Below, piece by piece: positions 19,486 to 30,082 of a DNA stretch of 64,000 nt. A program made the position numbers and the translations under genes. Position 1 is the first letter of the stretch, and every line of letters starts with the position of its first letter. The notes under the pieces were generated by a model. The model was not told where the DNA came from. It did not search any database and saw only the letters and a program-made list of their open reading frames with translations. This DNA comes from Byssovorax sp. (GTDB taxonomy: Bacteria; Myxococcota_A; Polyangia; Polyangiales; Polyangiaceae), in the NCBI GenBank assembly GCA_025362495.1, contig JANYGI010000087.1, positions 1 to 64,000 of the forward strand. The letters are read 5' to 3'.

Positions 19486-20694
19486 TCAGGTGTTCTGGAA
19501 CTGGAGCGACTCGGCCAGGCGCGGATCGCGGACGGGGTAGAGCGGCCCGCCGGCGGCGCGGCGCGCGATGACGAGAAGGCCGGCGCTGAGCGGGCCAATC
19601 AGGCCACAGACATCGACCCAGCTCGGCACGGCGCCGCGCTCACCGAGCGTGGGCATCACCAGCCAGTAGATGTCGACGTAGTGCATGGCCAGGATCAGGG
19701 CCGCGGCGGCGCCGAGCACGAAGCGGCTCCGCTTGGCGGTGCGCGAGATCAGGGCGATGAACGGCACCACGAAGTGGCCGAACACGAGCACCAGGCTCAC
19801 CACCTTCCACGGCCCCTCCCAGCGCTCGCGGAAGTACACCGTCTCTTCGGGGATGTTGCCGTACCAGATGATGAGGTACTGCGAGAAGCCGATGTAGGCC
19901 CAGAAGACGGTGAATCCGAAGAGCAGCTTGCCAATGTCGTGGCGGTGCTCGACCGTGGTGATCCCTTCGAGGATGCCTTTGCGCTCGAGCGCGAGCGTCA
20001 GGAGCGCGAGGGCGGCCAGCGACGAGACCGCACTCCCGGAGAACACCTGAACGCCGTAGATCGTCGAGTACCAGTGCGGATCGAGGCTCATCAGCCAGTC
20101 GAAGGCCGCGAACGTGAGCGTGAGGCCGAGCAGGATTATCGCGGGCGCGCTCCGGGCGGCCATCCGCAGCGTCAGCTCTTTATCGCCGGACTCGTCCTGC
20201 TTGCGCGAGGTGCGCCAGAACCAGAGCGAGAGGCCCGACCAGACCGCGAGGAACACCGCGGCTCGCACGAAGAAGAACGTCGGGTTGAGGTAGGCTGCCT
20301 TCTTCTGGATCAGCGGATCGCCGTGGGCCTCGGGCCCCATCCAGTGGTGGTAGAGGTCGTGCGCGAAGAACGCGACGGGCAGGAACAGCGCCGCGGACGC
20401 CGGGAGCAGGCCAGTCAGCCACTCGAGCTGACGGCGCGGGATCACAGACCAGCCAGCCCTGGTGAGGTGCTGGATCAGCACGAAGAACAGCGCCCCGAGC
20501 CCGATGGTCGCGAGCCACACGAAGCCGGTGAGGTACGAGAAGGCGAAGCGCTGGCGATCCACGAGGGCCGCGACGATCGACAGCGCGACCGAGGCCACGA
20601 GGAGCGCCGTCGCCGCCCCGACGAGCTTCTTCGCGCGCGCCGGATCGAGCGAGGTTATCCGCGCCTTCGACGCGTCGTTGATGGGAGTGCTCAT
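19486..20694 (-). CDS. actF: alternative complex III subunit ActF (NrfD-like)
   Basis: 402 aa, about ten transmembrane helices, a homologue of ActC of the polysulfide reductase NrfD-type. Typical ActF stretches are LIQHLTRAGWSVIPRRQLEW, FFAHDLYHHWM, FDWLMSLDPHWYSTIYG, FWAYIGFSQYLIIWYGNIPEET and HYVDIYWLVMP. The complex replaces cytochrome bc1, oxidising menaquinol or ubiquinol and passing electrons to periplasmic cytochrome c. The start overlaps the actE stop as ATGA. Confidence 0.93.
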   Translation of the reverse strand: MSTPINDASKARITSLDPARAKKLVGAATALLVASVALSIVAALVDRQRFAFSYLTGFVWLATIGLGALFFVLIQHLTRAGWSVIPRRQLEWLTGLLPASAALFLPVAFFAHDLYHHWMGPEAHGDPLIQKKAAYLNPTFFFVRAAVFLAVWSGLSLWFWRTSRKQDESGDKELTLRMAARSAPAIILLGLTLTFAAFDWLMSLDPHWYSTIYGVQVFSGSAVSSLAALALLTLALERKGILEGITTVEHRHDIGKLLFGFTVFWAYIGFSQYLIIWYGNIPEETVYFRERWEGPWKVVSLVLVFGHFVVPFIALISRTAKRSRFVLGAAAALILAMHYVDIYWLVMPTLGERGAVPSWVDVCGLIGPLSAGLLVIARRAAGGPLYPVRDPRLAESLQFQNT

Positions 20695-21314
20695 GGCGTT
20701 CCGCTCTCCGGGTCGATCTTGCCGCGCTGCTCGCCGGGCACGTCGTCGATGGTGGCGTGCTGGCTGCGCCCGAGGACGCGAACCCAGGTGACGATCGCCC
20801 AGCGATCGGCCACCGGGATCTGCTTCCGGTACGAGGGCATGTTGCGGACTCCGCTGGTGATGACGTCGAAGATCTGCCCGTCGGGGAGCCCGCGGACGCG
20901 ATCCGACGCGAGATCGATGGGGATCGGATATCCCCGCTTGACGGCCATCCCGTGCCCGCTGCCCGATTTGTCGTGGCAGGGCGTGCAGTAGATGTTGAAG
21001 CGATCTTGCCCGCGCGCGAGCAGCGCCTCGTCCACCGGCACAGGCACCGTCACCACGTAGGCGTCACCGGTCTTGCCGCGGTACATCGCGTCGTCCTCGC
21101 GCAATTCGCCCTGGGCCACGGTGCCGTCGACGAGAGGCCGCATGGCCCGTCCGTCCTCGAAGAGCGGGCTCGCCTGGTTGGCCTGGTACTTCGGTTGCCA
21201 GTCCATGTCGCCGATGAAGTGAATCGGCGGATCTGCGCTCGTCTCGCCGCGACAGCCAGCGACGATCGCCGCGGCCGCCATCGCGAGAGCGAGGGTCAGA
21301 GGAGCGCGCTTCAC
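20691..21314 (-). CDS. actE: alternative complex III subunit ActE, monohaem cytochrome c lipoprotein
   Basis: 207 aa from a GTG at 21314 that overlaps the actD stop as GTGA. A lipoprotein signal ends in VAGC. The mature protein begins with HFIGDMDWQPKYQANQASPLFEDGRAMRPLVDGTVAQGEL, diagnostic of ActE. It then shows a cytochrome c domain with CTPCH as haem site and a distal Met within RNMPSYRKQI. It is the periplasmic electron carrier of ACIII, handing electrons towards the caa3 cytochrome domain. Confidence 0.94.
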   Translation of the reverse strand: MKRAPLTLALAMAAAAIVAGCRGETSADPPIHFIGDMDWQPKYQANQASPLFEDGRAMRPLVDGTVAQGELREDDAMYRGKTGDAYVVTVPVPVDEALLARGQDRFNIYCTPCHDKSGSGHGMAVKRGYPIPIDLASDRVRGLPDGQIFDVITSGVRNMPSYRKQIPVADRWAIVTWVRVLGRSQHATIDDVPGEQRGKIDPESGTP

Positions 21315-21958
21315 GACCCCACCTCGCAGAGCTCGTGCGCGCCGAGCGACGCCAGGAGGCGTTTGGTCGCGACCCGGTCGTACTTCGGATCGGCGGCCTC
21401 GACGCTGATGAAGAAGAGATCGTCGGTCGCGCGCTCGAACGAGGGGTGCGTCTGCACCGGGTGGAAGAACCGAGGGAGCTTGTTCATCGACCACATGCCG
21501 AAGAAGGTCGCGAACGCCGCGCAGAGCACCGTCAGCTCGAAGAAGACCGGGATGAAGGCCTGGTACGAGAACGCCTCTTTGCCGCTGATGTTCTGCGGGT
21601 AATCGACGCCCTGCGTGTACCAGGCCAGCAGCACCGAGCCGACGAGGCCGAAGAGCCCGCCGCCGAGCACGATCCAGGGCAGCCGCGAGGGGCGGAGCCC
21701 CATGGCGTGCTCCAGCCCGTGCACGGCAAAAGGAGTGTGGGCGTCGAAGCGCTGGTAGCCCGCGTCGCGGAGCGCCTCGCAGGCCTTGTAGAGCTCGCCC
21801 GGCGTCTCGTACCAGCCCATGAGGGCGTGCACGCTGGCCGGCGCGACGCTCGGCGAGGCGCCGCTCCTCGCCGAGTCGATGACCTCGGAGGGGACGTGAT
21901 TGCCGTTGAGAGGCTTCTTCGCTCGCCTGGGTTCGCGACTCTGAGTCTCAGGATTCAT
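21311..21958 (-). CDS. actD: alternative complex III subunit ActD (DUF3341)
   Basis: 215 aa. A cytoplasmic domain begins [49 protein letters not shown] and is followed by two transmembrane helices (about residues 93-113 and 137-158). The C-terminal cytoplasmic part ends [29 protein letters not shown]. This is the DUF3341 pattern of ActD. Its role in the complex is structural or proton-related and not well defined. It overlaps the actC end by 11 bases and the actE start by 4. Confidence 0.92.
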   Translation of the reverse strand: MNPETQSREPRRAKKPLNGNHVPSEVIDSARSGASPSVAPASVHALMGWYETPGELYKACEALRDAGYQRFDAHTPFAVHGLEHAMGLRPSRLPWIVLGGGLFGLVGSVLLAWYTQGVDYPQNISGKEAFSYQAFIPVFFELTVLCAAFATFFGMWSMNKLPRFFHPVQTHPSFERATDDLFFISVEAADPKYDRVATKRLLASLGAHELCEVGS

Positions 21959-23354
21959 GACGCGCCTCCGTGTGGTCGTGCGCCGCGTGCGGATCGGCCG
22001 CGGGCAGGATGCTCTTCACCTCGCCGATCGCCACCATCGGCAGATACCGGACGAAGAGGAGCAGCATGGTGAAGAAGAGCCCGAAGGTGCCAATGAACGT
22101 CGAGATGTCGAAGAGGCTCGGCTTGAAGTAAGTCCAGCTCGACGGGAGGTAATCGCGGTGGAGGCTGGTCACCACGATCACGAAGCGCTCGAACCACATG
22201 CCGATGTTGACGAGGATCGAGATCACGAACATCAGCGGGACGCTGGTGCGCACCTTCTTGAACCAGAAGAGCTGCGGGAAGATCACGTTGCAGCTCACCA
22301 TTGTCCAGTAAGCCCAGGAGTACGGGCCGAAGGCGCGGTTCAGGAAGACGAACTTCTCGTAGGGGTTACCGCTGTACCAGGCGGTGAAGAACTCGATCCC
22401 GTACGCGTACCCGACGATGCTGCCGGTCGCGAGGATGATCTTGTTCATGTTCTCGAGGTGATGAATCGTGATCAGGTTCCCGAGGCCGAGGAACCTCCGC
22501 GCCATCACCATCAGCGTGACGACCATCGCGAAGCCGCTGAACACGGCGCCGGCCACGAAGTACGGTGGGAAGATCGTGGTGTGCCAGCCCGGCACCACCG
22601 AGACGGCGAAGTCGAACGAGACGATGGTGTGGACGCTGAGCACGAGCGGCGTCGAGAGTCCGGCGAAGATCTGATAGGCCTTCTCGTAGTTGAGCCAGTG
22701 CCGGTGCGAGCCGCGCCAGCCCAGCGCGAGGATGCCATAGACGATCTGCTTGGTCTTCGTGTCGGCCCGGTCCCGCAGCGTCGCGAGATCCGGCACGAGG
22801 CCGACGAACCAGAAGAGCAGCGACACCGTCGCGTAGGTCGAGACGGCGCAGACGTCCCAGAACAGAGGGCTCTTGAAGTTCGGCCAGACCTGCATCTGGT
22901 TCGGCACCGGGAAGAGCCAGTAGGCGAACCACACTCGACCGACGTGGAACACGGGGTAGATGGCGGCCGACATCACGGCGAAGATCGTCATCGCCTCGGC
23001 GGCGCGGTTGATCGAGGTGCGCCACTTCTGCCGGAACAGGAAGAGGATGGCGCTGATCAGCGTGCCTGCGTGGCCGATACCGACCCAGAAGACGAAGCCG
23101 GTGATGTCCCAGGCCCAGCCGACGGTGGTGTTGAGTCCCCAGACGCCGGTGCCCTTCGTGACCAGGCGAAACAGCGATCCGAAGAGGATCATCAACACGC
23201 TGAGGGTGAAGGCGATCGCGAGCTTCCAGCCCGTCGGCGTCTTCGCCTCGACGATACCCGACACCTGTCGGGTGATGCCGCGGAAGTCCCGCTTGCCGGG
23301 GAGGAGCTCGGGGCGCACCGCCGGATCGTCGTGGGGATAGCTGAGCGTGCTCAT
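21948..23354 (-). CDS. actC: alternative complex III subunit ActC (NrfD-like quinol-binding subunit)
   Basis: 468 aa from the ATG at 23354; the longer upstream frame is a shadow of actB. About ten helices of the NrfD/PsrC family. Landmarks are [86 protein letters not shown] and [10 protein letters not shown]. This subunit holds the likely quinol site facing the ActB iron-sulfur domain. A His/Glu-rich C-terminal tail ends the protein. The start overlaps actB as ATGA. Confidence 0.94.
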   Translation of the reverse strand: MSTLSYPHDDPAVRPELLPGKRDFRGITRQVSGIVEAKTPTGWKLAIAFTLSVLMILFGSLFRLVTKGTGVWGLNTTVGWAWDITGFVFWVGIGHAGTLISAILFLFRQKWRTSINRAAEAMTIFAVMSAAIYPVFHVGRVWFAYWLFPVPNQMQVWPNFKSPLFWDVCAVSTYATVSLLFWFVGLVPDLATLRDRADTKTKQIVYGILALGWRGSHRHWLNYEKAYQIFAGLSTPLVLSVHTIVSFDFAVSVVPGWHTTIFPPYFVAGAVFSGFAMVVTLMVMARRFLGLGNLITIHHLENMNKIILATGSIVGYAYGIEFFTAWYSGNPYEKFVFLNRAFGPYSWAYWTMVSCNVIFPQLFWFKKVRTSVPLMFVISILVNIGMWFERFVIVVTSLHRDYLPSSWTYFKPSLFDISTFIGTFGLFFTMLLLFVRYLPMVAIGEVKSILPAADPHAAHDHTEARHES

Positions 23355-26344
23355 GCGCCCTCGAGAGCGGGGTTCGGGTTCTTGATCCGGGCCAGGTACG
23401 AGACCCGAGGCTTGATGTTGAGCTCTTCGAGGAGGCGATACATGCGCGGGCTCTGGAGGCGCTTGGCCACCTTGCTCCCCACGTCGTTGAGGTCGCCGAA
23501 GCGGATGGCCTGCGTCGGACAGGCCTGCTGACAGGCGGTGACGATCGCGCCGTCCTTCACGTGACCCTGGCCGTCTTTCTTGGCGTCGATCTTCGCGTGG
23601 TTGATCCGCTGCACGCAGAACGTGCATTTCTCCATGACGCCGCGGGAGCGCACGGTGACGTCGGGGTTGATCTGCATCTTCCCGATCTCGGTGATCCCCG
23701 AGGTGTAGTCGAGGAAGTTGAAGCGGCGGACCTTGAACGGGCAGTTGTTGGCGCAGTAGCGGGTGCCGATGCAGCGGTTGTAGGCCATGTCGTTGAGGCC
23801 TTCGGGGCTGTGCGTCGTGGCGCCGACCGGACAGACCTGCTCGCACGGCGCGTTCTCGCAGTGGCTGCACATCGTGGGCTGGGCGATGCTCGCCGGCTCG
23901 TCCGCCTCTTCGCCCGTGAAGTAGCGGTCGATGCGGAGCCAGTGCATCTCGCGAGTCCCCTCGACGCCCTCGGCGCCGACGATGGGGATGTTGTTCTCGG
24001 CCTGGCAGGCCGTGACACACGCGTTGCAGCCGATGCAGGTGTTGAGATCGATGTTGAGACCCCAGGCCTGTCCTTCGTAGCTGCGCTCCTTCCAGAGGCT
24101 CAGGAGCGGCGGGTGCTCGGGCGCCTCCTTCGCGAACCCGGGCTCCTTCGTGAACTCCTCGGCGGTGCCCTCGCGAGCGAGGTTGCGGCCCTCCATCGCG
24201 AAGTGCTCCTGGGTGCGGGCGAGCTGGGTGTGCTCGCCCGTCTTCGTCAGGACCACACCGGTGACGATGTTGAACGCCGTGCTCGCGCGGAGCGGATTGA
24301 CGTCGACGCCGACCCCCTTGCCGACGCGGCCGACGTGGGTCCGGCCGTGGCCGAGCGTGAGCGCGATCGAGCCCTCGGCCTGGCCCGGAGCGATCAACAC
24401 CGGGACATGGATCTCGGCGCCCGACGCGGCGAGCTTGACGACGTCGCCGTCCGAGAGGCCGTGCTCGCGCGCCATCGCCGGCGAGATCGCCGCGGCGTTG
24501 CCCCAGGTGAGCTTGTGCATCGGACAGGGCAGCTCCTGGAGCCAGCCGTTGTTGGCGAAGCGCCCATCGAGGACGTGCGGATCGGAGTTGAACGTCACCT
24601 CGATGCCTTCGGCGGGAGCCGGGAGCGCGCGAGTCGCCTTCGCGATGTCGGCGAAGCGCGGGCTCACGTCCTCGGCGGGTAACGCGCTGTCGGCCCAGAG
24701 GCCGTCGTGGAGCGCGCGGCGAAAGCCCTTGTCGAAGTCGAGCGCGCGGGCGCCGGTTTGCCAGGTCGCGCGCACCAGCTCGTACGCCTTGCGGCCGCGG
24801 CCGAGGAGCATTTCCACGACCTCGCAGTCGGTGCGGCCGCCGAAGATCGGGGCGATCAACGGCTGGACGATCGACGCCGTCCCGTCCTCGGAACGGACGT
24901 CACCCCACGACTCGAGCGAGTGAGCGCGATTGAGGTGCCAGGTCGCCCGAGCGCTGGTATCGTCGACGTGGGTCGCGAGGTGAATCGATTGCTTCACCTT
25001 GCCGAGCGCGTCGGCAAAATGGCCGTCGGCCGGAGCGTCATAGGCGGGGTTTCCGCCGAGGATCACCAGCGTATCCACCTCTCCGCTGCGCATCGCGGCG
25101 GCGAGCTCCACGACCTTCGCCGGGCCCGAGGCCGAGGCCGAGTCGTCGAACGCGGCCACGTAGCGCACCGTCTTGCCCGCGTTGCCGAGAGCGTGGTTGA
25201 TGGCCTGGACCACCGCGTGGACCGCCGCGGGCTGCCCGCGCCCGGCGACGACGAGGCCCTCGCCCCGGCGCGCCGCGAGATCGGCGGCCATGGCCTTCAC
25301 CATCCGCTCCGCGCGAGCGTCGAGAGCGGGAGTCGCGGCGACGGCGGCCGCGAGATCGCCGAGCTCGATACCCAGCTTCGAGAGCTCGCGGGCGAGGGCG
25401 AACGCGAGGCGGGGAACGAGGCGGCTCGCGAGGCGCAAACGATGATCGGCAGCGGCGCCCGTGATCGAGAACGCGCTCTCGACGGCGTAGAGTCGGCTCA
25501 TCCCGGCGGCGCCGAGGCCTTCGATGTCACGGCCCGCGGCGAAGCCCCGCGCCTGCTTGAGCGGGCTGCCCTCGGCCACGAGGAGGTCGGCATCGAGGGA
25601 GATAATGACCCTGGCTCTGGCGACATCAATGACTGTCTCCAATGCGCGACCGGAGGCCACGCGGGAACCTTCGAGCGCCTCGTCGCGGCCGAGAGGCTCG
25701 TAGCGGACGACCCGCGCCTCCGGCAGCGCCGCGCGCAGATCGCCGAGGAGGCCGGCCAGCGTGGGTGAGCGATGAGCCTCGGTGAGAATGACGAGGCCCT
25801 TGCCCTTCTTCGATTTCGCGTCCTCACCAATCTTGCGGAGGAGCGCGGCGGCCTCGTCCCAGGTGCGCTTCTCGGAGCCCTGCTGCGGAGAGTCGCTGCG
25901 ATCGGGATCGTAGAGATCGAGCACCGAAGCCTGGAGAAATGCGCTCGTCGCGCCGAGGCTCTCCGGGTGTCGGGGGTTGCCCTCGATCTTGGTCGGGCGC
26001 CCCTCGTGACTCTCGACGATCAGGCCAACCGACGTTCCCAGCATCGGGAGCGCGGTGGCGAAATAGAGCGGTCGGCCCGGGATGACCTCCTCGGGAGCGC
26101 GGGTGTAGGGGACGATCGTCTCCTCGGGCCGGCGGCACCCGACGAGGCCGCCCAGCGCGAGCGACGCGCCCATGAGCGAGATGAACCGCCGACGTCCAAA
26201 GCCCGAGACCGCGTCACTGGCCCCCTCGGGGAACTCGCGCGCCGCGGCGCCCGCGAAGGCCTCGGAGCCGTGGAGCTCGCCCAGGCTGCGCCAGTGAGTC
26301 TTGCCCGAGGTCTCGGGAGCGTGGGAGTACGGTGCGCGTTTCAT
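23351..26344 (-). CDS. actB: alternative complex III subunit ActB, molybdopterin-type/iron-sulfur fusion
   Basis: 997 aa from the ATG at 26344, which overlaps the actA stop as ATGA. A GTG three codons earlier is less likely. A twin-arginine signal [10 protein letters not shown] lies at about residue 52, with a Cys following its hydrophobic core (GLVGC). Residues about 75-720 resemble the molybdopterin oxidoreductase fold. As in other ActB proteins this half carries no evident cofactor-binding Cys. The C-terminal third is a ferredoxin-like domain with [37 protein letters not shown] and CTFC...CQQACP, enough for four iron-sulfur clusters. It conducts electrons between the quinol site and ActA/ActE. 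Confidence 0.95.
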   Translation of the reverse strand: MKRAPYSHAPETSGKTHWRSLGELHGSEAFAGAAAREFPEGASDAVSGFGRRRFISLMGASLALGGLVGCRRPEETIVPYTRAPEEVIPGRPLYFATALPMLGTSVGLIVESHEGRPTKIEGNPRHPESLGATSAFLQASVLDLYDPDRSDSPQQGSEKRTWDEAAALLRKIGEDAKSKKGKGLVILTEAHRSPTLAGLLGDLRAALPEARVVRYEPLGRDEALEGSRVASGRALETVIDVARARVIISLDADLLVAEGSPLKQARGFAAGRDIEGLGAAGMSRLYAVESAFSITGAAADHRLRLASRLVPRLAFALARELSKLGIELGDLAAAVAATPALDARAERMVKAMAADLAARRGEGLVVAGRGQPAAVHAVVQAINHALGNAGKTVRYVAAFDDSASASGPAKVVELAAAMRSGEVDTLVILGGNPAYDAPADGHFADALGKVKQSIHLATHVDDTSARATWHLNRAHSLESWGDVRSEDGTASIVQPLIAPIFGGRTDCEVVEMLLGRGRKAYELVRATWQTGARALDFDKGFRRALHDGLWADSALPAEDVSPRFADIAKATRALPAPAEGIEVTFNSDPHVLDGRFANNGWLQELPCPMHKLTWGNAAAISPAMAREHGLSDGDVVKLAASGAEIHVPVLIAPGQAEGSIALTLGHGRTHVGRVGKGVGVDVNPLRASTAFNIVTGVVLTKTGEHTQLARTQEHFAMEGRNLAREGTAEEFTKEPGFAKEAPEHPPLLSLWKERSYEGQAWGLNIDLNTCIGCNACVTACQAENNIPIVGAEGVEGTREMHWLRIDRYFTGEEADEPASIAQPTMCSHCENAPCEQVCPVGATTHSPEGLNDMAYNRCIGTRYCANNCPFKVRRFNFLDYTSGITEIGKMQINPDVTVRSRGVMEKCTFCVQRINHAKIDAKKDGQGHVKDGAIVTACQQACPTQAIRFGDLNDVGSKVAKRLQSPRMYRLLEELNIKPRVSYLARIKNPNPALEGA

Positions 26345-27000
26345 CGGTGACACCCCGAGCAGTGGAGCGGCGGTTTGACCGTCCGGCCATTGAGGCTCGC
26401 CAGGCCCGTTCCGAGCGATACGGCGGTCGACTTCGTATCCAGATCCATCTTCGTGATCAGCGAGGGATCGCGGAGGCTCGGCGCGGGATCACGGTGGCAA
26501 TCGAGGCAGAACCCCATGCTGAGCGGCTCGACCTGCTTCACCTGCGGCATCTGGTCGACGCGCCCATGGCAGCTCACGCAGCCCACGCCCGCGCTCGTGT
26601 GAGCGCTGTGATCGAAGTAGGCATAGTCGGGCAAATTGTGGACGCGGATCCAGGGGATGGGCGTGTCGTTGGCGAAGCTCTCGCGCACCGGCAGCAGCTT
26701 GAGGCTGTCGGTCCGCACCTTGGCGTGGCAGTTCATGCACGTCTCGGTGGGCGGCACAGAGGCCTTGGCGGAGCGCTCGACGTTGGAGTGGCAGTAACGG
26801 CAGTCGATGCCGAGATCCCCGGCGTGGAGCTTGTGGCTGTAGGCCACCGGCTGCTCCGGGGAATAACCGACCTCCAGGTGCTTGTTGCCCCCGTAGTAGT
26901 AGAGGCCGCCGCCGGCCGCCGCCGCGAGGGGGACGAGCCCGAAGGCGATCACCATCGGGAAGACCTTGTTGGACCAGCGTGGAAAGAGGTATCGGGCCAT
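26341..27000 (-). CDS. actA: alternative complex III subunit ActA, pentahaem cytochrome c
   Basis: 219 aa from the ATG at 27000. One N-terminal transmembrane helix (about residues 12-31) anchors a periplasmic domain with five haem motifs: CRYCH, CMNCH, CVSCH, CLDCH and CSGCH. That number and order, with HNLPDYAYFDHSAHTSAGVGCVSCHG between, identify ActA. It is the first gene of the minus-strand respiratory operon, and 269 bases upstream of it are free of genes. The longer frame beyond 27000 has no family resemblance and runs through the regulatory region. Confidence 0.95.
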   Translation of the reverse strand: MARYLFPRWSNKVFPMVIAFGLVPLAAAAGGGLYYYGGNKHLEVGYSPEQPVAYSHKLHAGDLGIDCRYCHSNVERSAKASVPPTETCMNCHAKVRTDSLKLLPVRESFANDTPIPWIRVHNLPDYAYFDHSAHTSAGVGCVSCHGRVDQMPQVKQVEPLSMGFCLDCHRDPAPSLRDPSLITKMDLDTKSTAVSLGTGLASLNGRTVKPPLHCSGCHR

Positions 27001-27094
27001 GGAATCGCCGCCCGAGGCCCAGTGCGTGTGGCCCCGTTGTGCCGAGAGATAGCGGGGCACCCGGAGCCGACAAGGTGTCAAATCGCCGCGTGGT

Positions 27095-27109
27095 GCGGCA
27101 GTTTGCCGC
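27095..27109. promoter_or_regulatory. RegA/PrrA-box-like palindrome, proximal to actA
   Basis: GCGGCAGTTTGCCGC is a perfect 5-bp inverted repeat separated by five bases. RegA, PrrA and RegR boxes are described as GCGGC-N5-GNCGC-like imperfect palindromes, and this site fits that half-site pattern. It lies 95 bases upstream of the actA ATG and is one of two copies. Binding is inferred. Confidence 0.5.
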
Positions 27110-27162
27110 GCCCCCTCGTGGATGGTTGCGGCGATGCGATCCGTCGTTGCACGCTTGCAAGC

Positions 27163-27177
27163 GCGGCAATCTGCCGC
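27163..27177. promoter_or_regulatory. RegA/PrrA-box-like palindrome, distal to actA
   Basis: GCGGCAATCTGCCGC repeats the proximal site with the same GCGGC-N5-GCCGC frame, 68 bp away centre to centre. With flanks included, the two copies match 18 of 19 bases when one is read on the opposite strand. The duplicated spacing supports a real operator pair rather than a chance GC palindrome, but no binding data exist. Confidence 0.5.
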
Positions 27178-27269
27178 ACCGCTGCCCGGATCATCACGCA
27201 CTCATGGAATTGTTTGCGCGCCCCTGGACACGGCGGATCGCCGGCCCATAAGGCGCGAATTCCGGCCGA

Positions 27270-27941
27270 TCAGTGGCAGTGGCCGGTCGCGCGGAGCAGC
27301 GGGCGAGCCGCGATCCAGAGCGCCAGCGCGCACCAAGCGACGCCGTAGACGTAGCCCGGTAGGCGCGCGATCAGCTGCTGGAAGATGCGCCGACCCACCA
27401 CCGGAACGACGAGACCCGGCAAGGTCGCGAAGGAAAAAATCGTCATCACGAGGGCGCCGGCAGGGGCGGTGGCCGTCCCCGCGGCGAGGGCCCAGGCGGG
27501 AAAGAGCAGACCGCACGGCATGATGCCGGTGGCGAGGCCGAGGCCGAGGCCGCGTCGCGGGAGGAGCTCGACGACGAGGCCGAGGAGGGACGACGGACGT
27601 CGCTTGCCGAGCTGGACGAGGCGCGGCGAAGGCGCCTTCTTCGGGCGGAGCAGCTTGATGCCGCGATAGGCCGCCGCGCCGGCGACCATCGTTATCGCGA
27701 CGCCTTCGAGCACGCCCATCGGGAGGATGCAGAGGGCATGGTGACCGAGGTGCCCGAGGACGGCGCCGACAGTGCCATACGCGAGGGTTCGCCCGACGAA
27801 ATAGCCGGCGGTGCGGCGCGGCGAGAGGCCGTCTTCTCCGCTGCACCCGGCCACCGCGAGCGGTCCACACATCGCGGCGCAGTGGGCGCTCCCGAGGACG
27901 CCTGTCGCCAGCGCGGTCATCACGGCGGTCTCGACGATCAT
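27270..27941 (-). CDS. DsbD_2/TauE-SafE-like membrane protein of the cbb3 cluster
   Basis: 223 aa from the ATG at 27941, overlapping the ccoI stop as ATGA. About six hydrophobic helices. The N-terminal LGSAHCAAMCGPLAVAGC carries the HCxxMCG motif of the UreH/DsbD_2 group, and GIMPCGLLFPAWALA is the matching repeat in the second half. Such proteins are commonly encoded next to ccoI and ccoNO and are thought to help copper or haem handling in cbb3 maturation. The exact role is unknown. The last six residues include CH, which could bind metal. Confidence 0.8.
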   Translation of the reverse strand: MIVETAVMTALATGVLGSAHCAAMCGPLAVAGCSGEDGLSPRRTAGYFVGRTLAYGTVGAVLGHLGHHALCILPMGVLEGVAITMVAGAAAYRGIKLLRPKKAPSPRLVQLGKRRPSSLLGLVVELLPRRGLGLGLATGIMPCGLLFPAWALAAGTATAPAGALVMTIFSFATLPGLVVPVVGRRIFQQLIARLPGYVYGVAWCALALWIAARPLLRATGHCH

Positions 27942-30082
27942 ACGACCTCTGCCGCCACGGGCCGCGCCGTTCGCGGCTGTTCGTCGAGGATCGCCGCCTC
28001 GGGCTGCGAGCCCTCGGGGCCTTCGATGGCGTTGATCCGCAGCGAGCTCGCCAGCGTCAGGAGCGACGAGGTGAGCATGGATAAGCCCGCCCAGACCGGC
28101 CGGAGAGCGCCAGACGCCGCGAGGCCGAGGAAGACGAGGTTGTACGCCGTGGAGGCATAGAGGTTCTGGTAGCCGACCGCGGTGGCGCGGCGCGCGAGGG
28201 CGATGGTCCACGGGACGAGGCGGAGATCGGGGCGGAGCAGCGTCACTTGCGCCATCCCGCGAGCGAGGCCGGTCCCGCCATCCATGGCGAAGCTCGGGCC
28301 GGTGCCGGCGAGGGCGGGAGCATCGTTGAGGCCGTCACCCACCATGGCGATCTGCTTGCCGCGGGTCGCGAGGAGATCGACCTTGCCCATCGGCGTGAGC
28401 GCGGCGTGCGCCGTGATGCCGAGCGAAGCTGCGATGTCGGAAGCGCCTTCGGCGGTGTCGCCGGTGAGGATCATGGCCTCGATCCCCTGGGCGCGGAGAG
28501 CAGCTATCGTCTCCTGCGCCTCGGGGCGCAGGGCCTCACCGATGGAGAAGCGCGCGAGGAGCACGCCGTCGCCCGCGAGGGCGACGCGAGCCGCGGCGGT
28601 GTCGCCGGCGGTCGAGCCCACGGCGACGCCCTCGTCGATCAACCATTGCAGCGAGCCGAGGAGCAGCGTGCGCCCGGCGGCGTCGCGGGCGCTCACTCCT
28701 TTTCCAACGACCATTCTGCGATCGGAGAGAGCCGCGGGCGCAGAATGGTTGTCGCTGGACCAGCCGAGGAGCGCCTGCGCGACCGGATGGCGGCTTCCCT
28801 CTTCGAGGGCGGCGAGGAGCCCGGGGATCTCGGCCTCGGCGGCGCTGGCCGTGAGATCGGCGCGGAGCACGGCGAGCCGCGGATCCGTCAGAGTGCCTGT
28901 CTTGTCGAAGGCCACGGCGCTCACGGCGGAGAGCTCCTCCAGCGCGGACGCGTTGCGCACGCAGACGCCGTGGGCGAGGGCCTTGCGGAGAGCGAGCCAG
29001 AGCACGAGCGGAGTCGCCACGCCATAGGTGCACGGGCAGGCGGCGAGGACGACGGCCAGCGACGTGACCACCGCGTGATCGAGCGAGCCGCGAACGAGCG
29101 TGAGAACAAACGTCGCCACCGCGAGCAGCCCGACGAGCGGGACGAGCGCACCGGCAAAAGCATCTCCCAGGCGCTGCAGGCGCGACGGGCGCTCTTTCAG
29201 GCTGCGGGCGAGCTCCGCGAGGCGCTCCAGCGTCGACTCGCGCGCTCCGCGGAGCGCGATACCGTGCAATGGGCCCGAGACCACCACCGCGCCGGCGGGG
29301 ATCTCGTCACCGGGCTTCATGGTCACCGGGGCCGCGGCGCCGGTGAGCACGCCGAGCGTGACCTCGACAGGACCGCTGCTCGGCGCGACGCGCAGATCGA
29401 CGGGGACAGTCTCCTCGAGGTTGATGAGGAGCGTCATGCCCGCGAGAATGGATGAAGCCCCGAGGCGGCGGGCGATTCCATCATCGCCTGTCGCCAGGAA
29501 CTCGGCGCTGGTGAGCTGGAGCGAGGGCGCGATGACCCGGCTCGCCCGCGCGCGGGCGCTGGCCTCGAGATACCGACCGAGCGTGGTGAGGACGAGGGCC
29601 GAGGTGGCGCTGTCGAAATAGACGCCCTGGCGGCCGCGGACGAGGTTGAAGATCGACAGGCCATAGGCCGCCGCGGCGCCGGCCGCGACGAGCAGATCCA
29701 TCGAGGGCTGACGCTCGCGGAAGGACTGGAGTGATCGCCGGAGCAGCGGTATCCCGAGCAGGAGCACCACCGGCGTCGAGAGCACGCCCGAGGCGACGCG
29801 GTACGCCTGGCGCATCCAGCCGAGGCCGTCGCCGGCGGTCGGCGGATAGACGTCCTCGGCGAAGAGGAACAGCGACAGCATCATCACGATCATCGAGAGG
29901 AGCAGGCAGAAGGTGATGAGCCCGTAGAGCTCGCCCCTCCGCTGCTCGCCCTCGCCGGCGATTTGCGCCGCGAGCTCGCACCCGTAGCAGCAGTATCCCC
30001 CGGTGGACGCAGCGCCGAGTCCGCAGTGACGGCACGCTGCCTTCACGGCCTGCTCGGCGCTGACATCCAGGGTGGGAATCAC
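27938..30082 (-). CDS. ccoI: copper-translocating P1B-type ATPase of the CcoI/FixI type
   Basis: 714 aa from a GTG at 30082, overlapping the upstream small gene as GTGA. The N-terminus is a Cys-rich metal-binding module (CRHCGLG...GYCCYGCELA) as in CcoI proteins. Eight helices, the translocation motif ACPCTYGVATPL, phosphorylation site DKTGTLTD, ATP-binding GSRHP and hinge MVGDGLNDAPALA follow. CcoI exports copper used to build CuB of cbb3 oxidase. The gene lies downstream of ccoN and ccoO in the same operon, and TauE-like follows. Confidence 0.92.
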   Translation of the reverse strand: MIPTLDVSAEQAVKAACRHCGLGAASTGGYCCYGCELAAQIAGEGEQRRGELYGLITFCLLLSMIVMMLSLFLFAEDVYPPTAGDGLGWMRQAYRVASGVLSTPVVLLLGIPLLRRSLQSFRERQPSMDLLVAAGAAAAYGLSIFNLVRGRQGVYFDSATSALVLTTLGRYLEASARARASRVIAPSLQLTSAEFLATGDDGIARRLGASSILAGMTLLINLEETVPVDLRVAPSSGPVEVTLGVLTGAAAPVTMKPGDEIPAGAVVVSGPLHGIALRGARESTLERLAELARSLKERPSRLQRLGDAFAGALVPLVGLLAVATFVLTLVRGSLDHAVVTSLAVVLAACPCTYGVATPLVLWLALRKALAHGVCVRNASALEELSAVSAVAFDKTGTLTDPRLAVLRADLTASAAEAEIPGLLAALEEGSRHPVAQALLGWSSDNHSAPAALSDRRMVVGKGVSARDAAGRTLLLGSLQWLIDEGVAVGSTAGDTAAARVALAGDGVLLARFSIGEALRPEAQETIAALRAQGIEAMILTGDTAEGASDIAASLGITAHAALTPMGKVDLLATRGKQIAMVGDGLNDAPALAGTGPSFAMDGGTGLARGMAQVTLLRPDLRLVPWTIALARRATAVGYQNLYASTAYNLVFLGLAASGALRPVWAGLSMLTSSLLTLASSLRINAIEGPEGSQPEAAILDEQPRTARPVAAEVV

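Noticed and set aside
23351-26344. Active molybdenum site in ActB
   Set aside because: The molybdopterin-like half lacks a recognisable cofactor-ligating Cys or Sec in the usual place, as expected of ActB, so no Mo enzyme is claimed.
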